Below the pieces are notes generated by a model. The model worked only from the letters and a program-made list of their open reading frames with translations, was not told the DNA's origin and did not search any database. Both the position numbers and the translations under genes were made by a program. 17,305 nucleotides of DNA from JBBQWR01 sp038210495 (GTDB lineage: Bacteria; Planctomycetota; Planctomycetia; Pirellulales; DATAWG01), in the NCBI GenBank assembly GCA_038210495.1, contig JBBQWR010000071.1:1-17305 (forward strand), given 5' to 3'. Every line of letters starts with the position of its first letter. Position 1 is the stretch's first letter. Positions 13,688 through 17,305 of this stretch are shown one piece after another.

Positions 13688-13725
13688 CCGCTCTCCGGGG
13701 CTTCGGCGAGGACGCCTCTAGCCCC
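13688..13725. repeat. REP-like hairpin, copy B
   Basis: CCGCTCTCCG runs into GGGGCT (13697-13702), GGCG (13705-13708), loop AGGA, CGCC (13713-13716) and AGCCCC (13720-13725). It is the second copy of the hairpin at 3503-3553. It lies 65 bp after arfB and is followed by GTAGTTTTG, so it might also terminate arfB transcription. Confidence 0.7.
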
Positions 13726-13742
13726 AGGCGCCCGTAGTTTTG

Positions 13743-13967
13743 CTAGTACCAATTACGGCCGGCGACAAGTAAGAGATTGAATACGGGCCTAATAATTAAC
13801 CCGTGCCACGGCTTAATTAAATCCACGTTTGATGCTTCAAGCGCCACGATAAACGCGATGAGCGGCGAAAACGAAAGGGCAAAAGTGCCGTAATTATGAA
13901 TGCGGCGTTCGTGATCGGGCCGTGCAATGTGTAAAATACTCCGCTCTCTTAATCCGATATTTGACAA
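13743..13967 (-). CDS. Possible small membrane protein, doubtful
   Basis: A 74-codon frame, with a TTG as its only start, encodes one clear hydrophobic segment (YGTFALSFSPLIAFIVALEA) followed by IKPWHGLIIRPVFNLLLVAG. There is no Shine-Dalgarno, and the region is more AT-rich than its neighbours. The upstream end overlaps the promoter of the sigma54 regulator. I do not recognise it; it may be chance coding. Confidence 0.2.
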   Translation of the reverse strand: MSNIGLRERSILHIARPDHERRIHNYGTFALSFSPLIAFIVALEASNVDLIKPWHGLIIRPVFNLLLVAGRNWY

Positions 13968-13975
13968 TCCGCCGT

Positions 13976-14004
13976 TTGACAGAAGTGGATGTGGTTCTTA
14001 GAGT
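13976..14004 (+). promoter_or_regulatory. Sigma70-like promoter for the sigma54-type regulator
   Basis: TTGACA (13976-13981), a 17-nt spacer and TAGAGT (13999-14004). A second TTGACA lies 15 bp upstream at 13961-13966. The leader to ATG 14078 would be about 67 nt. No -24/-12 sigma54 site is seen, so the gene itself is probably not sigma54-dependent. Confidence 0.5.
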
Positions 14005-14077
14005 AAGGCAGAGATTTACCCGGGTTGCGTTCAAGTCGTTTCGCCCAAGCTGGCATGCTGGAAATTACGGAAATCCC

Positions 14078-15553
14078 ATGACGTCGCTTCTCGTCATCGA
14101 CGCCGATCGAAAAGTATTGGAAGCCTTTGCGCGTGCATTTCCGGGCGGCGAATTTCAACTGATGACCGCCGCGACGGGGGAGCAGGGTCTCGATCAAGCC
14201 AATCGCTGCGATCCCGATGTCATCGTCATCGATGCGATTCTGCCGGACATGGCCGGCTTCGAGGTCTTCAAAAAACTTCGCGATCTCGATTGTCAGGCGC
14301 CGGTCATTTTTGTGACTTCGAGCGATGCCTGCGACATGGCGATCGAAGCGATAAAAATCGGCGGCTTCGATTATCTGCTCAAGCCGCTCAATTTCCATGA
14401 CGTGCAGGCGATCGTAACTCGCGCGTCCCAAATTGCCGGTGTCGGCCGGCGATTGCCTCCAACTCAAGAAGAATTGCCGCCCGTCGGAAATACGCTCATC
14501 GGCAATTGTCCGGCGATGCAAGATGTCTACAAAGGGATCGGCCGCGTGGCCACGCAGGGCGTGACCGTGCTGATCAATGGTGAAAGCGGCACGGGCAAGG
14601 AGCTCGTCGCTCGGGCGATTTGGCAACACAGCGATCGAGCCAGTGGCAGATTCCTGGCCGTCAATTGTGCGGCGATTCCCGAGACGCTTTTGGAGAGTGA
14701 GCTATTCGGCCACGAGCGAGGCTCGTTCACCGGCGCCGACAGTAAGCGAATCGGCAAATTCGAGCAATGCGACAATGGCACGCTATTTCTCGACGAAATC
14801 GGCGACATGTCGCCCCTCGTGCAGAGCAAGGTGCTGCGCGTGCTCCAAGAGCAAAAGTTCGAGCGCGTCGGTGGTTCGGAGACGATTCAGACCAATGTGC
14901 GAATCATCGCCGCCTCCAATCGCAACCTTGAAGTCATGGTCGCGGAAGGTGATTTCCGCGCCGATTTGTATTACCGCTTGAACGGCTTTGGAATCAATCT
15001 GCCTCCGCTGCGCGACCGGGTCGACGATATTTTTCTGCTGCTCGATCACTATTTGGCTCGATTCAATCAAGAGTTGGGCAGGGACGTAATCGATGTGTCG
15101 CCCGACGCGCTCGATCTCCTGATGAATTACCGGTGGCCGGGAAACGTCCGCGAGTTTCAGAGCGTGCTCAAGCAATCGCTGCTCCAAGCGCAGGGGCCCG
15201 TATTGCTGCCGGAGTTTCTGCCGGCGAACCTCCGGGAACCAACCGTCGCAACCGCCAATCCTAGCTCCAGGTCCAGCGGAGCTTGCGATTTGGAGCGTTT
15301 CATCGAGCGCCGGATCAAAGATAATTCGTCTCACCTGTACGCCGAGGTGGTGGCTTACATGGAGCAAATCGCGCTGACTCGCGTGCTCAGGCACGCCGGG
15401 GCGAATCAGTCGTTGGCCGCCAAGATTCTTGGCATCACGCGCGGCAGTCTGAGAAACAAGATTCGGTCGTTGGGAATTCGCATCGACCAAGTGGTCAATT
15501 TGGCCGAGCACGCGCCGCCTTCGCCTTCGCGTGGCTTGCAGCACGCCGGTTGA
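14078..15553 (+). CDS. NtrC-family sigma54-dependent response regulator
   Basis: The protein (491 residues from ATG 14078) has all three domains in order. Receiver (1-120): acidic Asp8/Asp10, phospho-acceptor Asp52 in VIVIDAILPDM, Thr80 and Lys102. AAA+ sigma54 activator (137-380): Walker A GESGTGKE (168-175), Walker B GTLFLDEIGDM, and the sigma54 loop as GSFTGA (215-220) instead of GAFTGA. Fis-type helix-turn-helix at the C terminus: ANQSLAAKILGITRGSLRNK. When phosphorylated it should form a ring and open sigma54-RNA polymerase promoters. An upstream in-frame extension to 13922 is rejected because it overlaps the promoter. No histidine kinase is adjacent. It is convergent with the Hpt/NarL-type pair. 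Confidence 0.95.
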   Translation: MTSLLVIDADRKVLEAFARAFPGGEFQLMTAATGEQGLDQANRCDPDVIVIDAILPDMAGFEVFKKLRDLDCQAPVIFVTSSDACDMAIEAIKIGGFDYLLKPLNFHDVQAIVTRASQIAGVGRRLPPTQEELPPVGNTLIGNCPAMQDVYKGIGRVATQGVTVLINGESGTGKELVARAIWQHSDRASGRFLAVNCAAIPETLLESELFGHERGSFTGADSKRIGKFEQCDNGTLFLDEIGDMSPLVQSKVLRVLQEQKFERVGGSETIQTNVRIIAASNRNLEVMVAEGDFRADLYYRLNGFGINLPPLRDRVDDIFLLLDHYLARFNQELGRDVIDVSPDALDLLMNYRWPGNVREFQSVLKQSLLQAQGPVLLPEFLPANLREPTVATANPSSRSSGACDLERFIERRIKDNSSHLYAEVVAYMEQIALTRVLRHAGANQSLAAKILGITRGSLRNKIRSLGIRIDQVVNLAEHAPPSPSRGLQHAG

Positions 15554-15633
15554 ATGCGATGTAGCGGGTTCGTCTCAGTTGACATCAGCGGCAGATGACC
15601 AAATGCGCACGGAAGAACCGCTAGCGCTGGCAG

Positions 15634-15987
15634 TCAATCGAGATAGCCGTGCAATTCTTTTCCGGCTACCGCAATGGCAGCGGCTAAGAGTCGGTTAGCT
15701 TCCGCCGCATGAATGGCGTCGAACTCCAAGCCGATTTTCTCGAGTTGGCCGCAGATCTCAGCCACTCGCACGGCGCCGCAAAGGCCGGCGTTTCCTTTGA
15801 AGTTGTGGGCCACCCGATGCAGCGTCGATCCATCCGCGGCGACGGTGGCAGCTTGTAGCCGGATCAGGACATCCCTCGAATCGGCGATGAAATTCCGCAC
15901 CACATCGCGGTAGAGCGATTGAAGTCCGCCCAAGCGCTGCAGGGCCGCCTCGGGGTCACACTGGCGCAAGTTGGCCGATTCAGTCAT
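15634..15987 (-). CDS. Histidine phosphotransfer (Hpt) domain protein
   Basis: The 117-residue protein is a stand-alone Hpt four-helix bundle. The phospho-accepting His61 is in LHRVAHNFKGNAGLCGA, the expected AHxLKGxA pattern, followed by the amphipathic helix VAEICGQLEKIG. Hpt proteins relay phosphate between receiver domains. The ATG at 15987 is preferred to the GTG at 16008. It begins 34 bp after the stop of the NarL-type regulator on the same strand, so the two are probably an operon; it may pass phosphate to or from that receiver, or to a hybrid kinase elsewhere. Confidence 0.88.
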   Translation of the reverse strand: MTESANLRQCDPEAALQRLGGLQSLYRDVVRNFIADSRDVLIRLQAATVAADGSTLHRVAHNFKGNAGLCGAVRVAEICGQLEKIGLEFDAIHAAEANRLLAAAIAVAGKELHGYLD

Positions 15988-16021
15988 TTCTATTAACCCA
16001 CGCTCCACGCTTCACGATCCA

Positions 16022-16654
16022 CTAAACCAATTCCTTCCGCACGGCCCACACAGCCGCTTGAGTGCGATCCGTGACGCCAATTTTCCGCAAGATGTGTTGC
16101 ACGTGTTCCTTGACGGTCTCATAGCTGATCTTCAGCGACAGGGCGATCTCCTTGTTGGTGGCGCCCGAAGCCAAGTGTCGCAAGACTTCGTTTTCTCGTT
16201 GCGTAAGAGGAACGTCGATGTCCGCATGGGACCGCGGCGTCGCCAGAGCGCCCGTCACGCGGCGCAATTCCTCCCGGGTCCAAGTCATTTGACCGCCGGC
16301 CGCGGCATGAATCGCCGTGAGCAACGCCTCGCGCCCGGCGGCCTTGAGCACGTATCCGTTCGCGCCCAGCGCCACCGCCCGGGCCACATAGGTCGGATTG
16401 TCGAATGCGGACCACATCAGGATCGGCAGGTCCGGATCGTCCAGTCGCAATCGGTTGAGGGCCGCCAAACCATCTCCGTCGGGCATGCGGATATCCATCA
16501 ATACGATGTTCGGCTTATGTTTGGCGACGGCTTTCAAAGCCCCCTCGCCACTAGAAGCTTCGGCGCTGATTTTCACATCGGAGCCGTGCAGCAACGCTTT
16601 GAGCCCTGCGCGCACGATCTCATGATCGTCGACCACTAACATTTTAATTGTCAT
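16022..16654 (-). CDS. NarL/FixJ-type response regulator (LuxR helix-turn-helix)
   Basis: The 210-residue protein has an N-terminal receiver with Asp9/Asp10, phospho-acceptor Asp54 in VLMDIRMPDGDG, Ser82 (MWSAFD) and Lys104 (YVLKAA). After a short linker comes a LuxR-type DNA-binding domain: LTQRENEVLRHLASGATNKE, then the recognition helix ISYETVKEHVQHILRKI. It should be a phosphorylation-dependent transcription factor. ATG 16654 is preceded by GGAG at 6-nt spacing. First gene of a two-gene operon with the Hpt protein. A 12-bp palindrome lies 37 bp upstream of the start codon. Confidence 0.95.
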   Translation of the reverse strand: MTIKMLVVDDHEIVRAGLKALLHGSDVKISAEASSGEGALKAVAKHKPNIVLMDIRMPDGDGLAALNRLRLDDPDLPILMWSAFDNPTYVARAVALGANGYVLKAAGREALLTAIHAAAGGQMTWTREELRRVTGALATPRSHADIDVPLTQRENEVLRHLASGATNKEIALSLKISYETVKEHVQHILRKIGVTDRTQAAVWAVRKELV

Positions 16655-16690
16655 GCGTCACTCCGAGTTCATATGCAGAGTGGGAGAAAA

Positions 16691-16702
16691 ATAGCCGGCT
16701 AT
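16691..16702. promoter_or_regulatory. 12-bp perfect palindrome upstream of the NarL-type gene
   Basis: ATAGCCGGCTAT reads identically on both strands and lies 37 bp upstream of the regulator ATG. LuxR-type dimers bind such twofold-symmetric sites, so an autoregulatory operator is reasonable; on the minus strand it is followed by TTTTT, so a short terminator is the alternative. Confidence 0.4.
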
Positions 16703-16715
16703 GATCGGACGCCTG

Positions 16716-16860
16716 CAACCCTCAGACTGGAAGCCAACCTTCCGCCGGAAACGGCAAAAGGATGAACTAGCCCGGTAGGCCGAAAGATCAGACCGGGTAA
16801 CCCAAGCGAGTCAAAACTGAACTGGCGCGTCGGTCGTGAACGCACGCTACGTCTGGGTTG
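16716..16860 (+). other. Candidate structured RNA region, unidentified
   Basis: CAACCC (16716-16721) and AGAC (16724-16727) pair with GTCT-GGGTTG (16851-16860), leaving a 2-nt bulge and closing about 145 nt. Inside, CCTT/AAGG and GCCG-GAAA-CGGC (16744-16755) make a hairpin capped by a GNRA tetraloop, and CCCGGT (16771-16776) pairs with ACCGGG (16792-16797). The order of elements loosely recalls a c-di-GMP-I riboswitch, but the conserved GCAAACC and GACGCAAAGCC blocks are not intact. No long reading frame explains the stretch. Confidence 0.35.
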
Positions 16861-17181
16861 GCGGGTTTGTCTGTATCAAGTCGCGGCAGTCGATCTACTA
16901 CTGGTGGAACGGCAATCGTTCGAGCGGCGGCGATCGTGGCTGCCTGTCTCCCCCATCGTAGGATATATTGGACGGCAAGAACAGCAAGCTCGAGTCAATC
17001 CTTGCTTTCGGCGGTGACGAGACCACCCCCATAGTAGGCGTGTCAATTGTTTTATGGTGGCTTTCAGGCGAATGTTAAAAGTCTAAATCGAGCCAAAGCG
17101 AAACTGAAAATCGAAATTGCCCACCGATCGGCAGCCGATTCACAGGGCGTTCTCAAACCCCAGGCCCTAGCCCTTAATCAA
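16861..17181. other. Intergenic stretch, nothing identified
   Basis: I find no gene, repeat or convincing promoter here. The right part is more AT-rich than the window average. Heptamer-like CCCCAGG and CCCTAGC units appear near 17158-17172. Confidence 0.4.
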
Positions 17182-17204
17182 GCGAACTCTGGAAGGCAGT
17201 TCGC
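17182..17204. repeat. 7-bp inverted repeat
   Basis: GCGAACT (17182-17188) and AGTTCGC (17198-17204) form a perfect stem around 9 nt, just upstream of the larger hairpin at 17224. Confidence 0.5.
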
Positions 17205-17223
17205 GAAATGATTCTAGAAAAAA

Positions 17224-17301
17224 CGAAATCCCTCGGCGGTTTTGCGGTATTCTTTGTTTATCGAAGACAAAGTACCTGCGGCCACGGAGGGATTTCGAGT
17301 G
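17224..17301 (+). promoter_or_regulatory. Long hairpin containing the Shine-Dalgarno of a gene starting at 17299
   Basis: CGAAATCCCTC (17224-17234) pairs perfectly with GAGGGATTTCG (17287-17297). Inside, GC/GC, GGTA/TACC and CTTTGT/ACAAAG (17244-17279, with small bulges) form a second stem with loop 17258-17266. The 3' arm contains most of GGAGG (17286-17290), 8 nt before a GTG at 17299 that runs off the window. The folded RNA would hide the ribosome-binding site. It could be a regulatory leader or the transposase-silencing hairpin of an insertion sequence. Confidence 0.6.
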
Positions 17302-17305
17302 AACA

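Noticed and set aside
13922..14077. Upstream extension of the sigma54-type regulator
   Set aside because: Receiver domains start at MTSLLVIDAD; the extension covers the TTGACA/TAGAGT promoter and has no domain sense.
14783..15544. 253-codon minus-strand frame opposite the regulator
   Set aside because: It is a shadow of a clear NtrC-type gene.
16755..16790. Hammerhead-ribozyme-like GATGA ... CGAAA
   Set aside because: The conserved CUGAUGA is not present (GGATGAA) and the bases between do not form stem II.
1..17305. tRNA, rRNA, CRISPR array
   Set aside because: I looked for cloverleaf ends, rRNA core sequences and regularly spaced repeats and saw none; the direct repeats found are contiguous tandem arrays, not spacer-separated.

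Overview
The window looks like a chromosomal segment of a planctomycete, probably Pirellulales-like. The basis is moderately high GC, many genes without a Shine-Dalgarno sequence, a secreted SUMF1-domain protein without the FGE cysteines, a secreted DUF3472 protein, a tandem alpha/beta-hydrolase esterase of a type common in that phylum, and heptamer-phased intergenic repeats. This is inferred from protein character; no 16S rRNA or other taxonomic marker is present.

Layout. The left third (175-5887) is entirely on the minus strand: a hotdog acyl-CoA thioesterase, an isolated rpsR (ribosomal protein S18) with a strongly foldable leader, an RmlD-like extended SDR whose YxxxK lysine is Met, an unrecognised acidic protein containing a 15-bp tandem repeat, a gap holding two REP-like hairpins and a decayed IS1-type transposase tail, a secreted DUF3472 protein, and fmt. 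A plus-strand run (6188-9907) follows: a GT28/MGDG-synthase-like glycosyltransferase, a 744-residue secreted esterase with one active and one degenerate hydrolase domain, and a Trm112-like protein.

The middle (10079-11627) is a decayed Type III restriction-modification locus. It contains a methyltransferase remnant with two frameshifts and an internal deletion, and the first ~55 codons of the restriction subunit. Between them sits an intact Y1/HUH REP-associated tyrosine transposase, bracketed by a matched inverted pair of REP-like imperfect palindromes. The restriction-subunit remnant ends inside one of these repeats. This is the clearest mobile-DNA story in the window.

The right third has a SUMF1-domain protein divergent from arfB (ribosome rescue), with two face-to-face promoters; the arfB promoter would give a leaderless mRNA. 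Then comes an NtrC-type sigma54 response regulator, convergent with a two-gene NarL-type regulator/Hpt operon. No histidine kinase is in view, so the phosphorelay partners are elsewhere. The last 650 bases contain no complete gene but several structured elements: a palindrome upstream of the NarL-type gene, a region closed by a long-range stem with a GNRA hairpin inside, and at the window edge a long hairpin whose 3' arm contains the Shine-Dalgarno sequence of what appears to be a gene starting at 17299.
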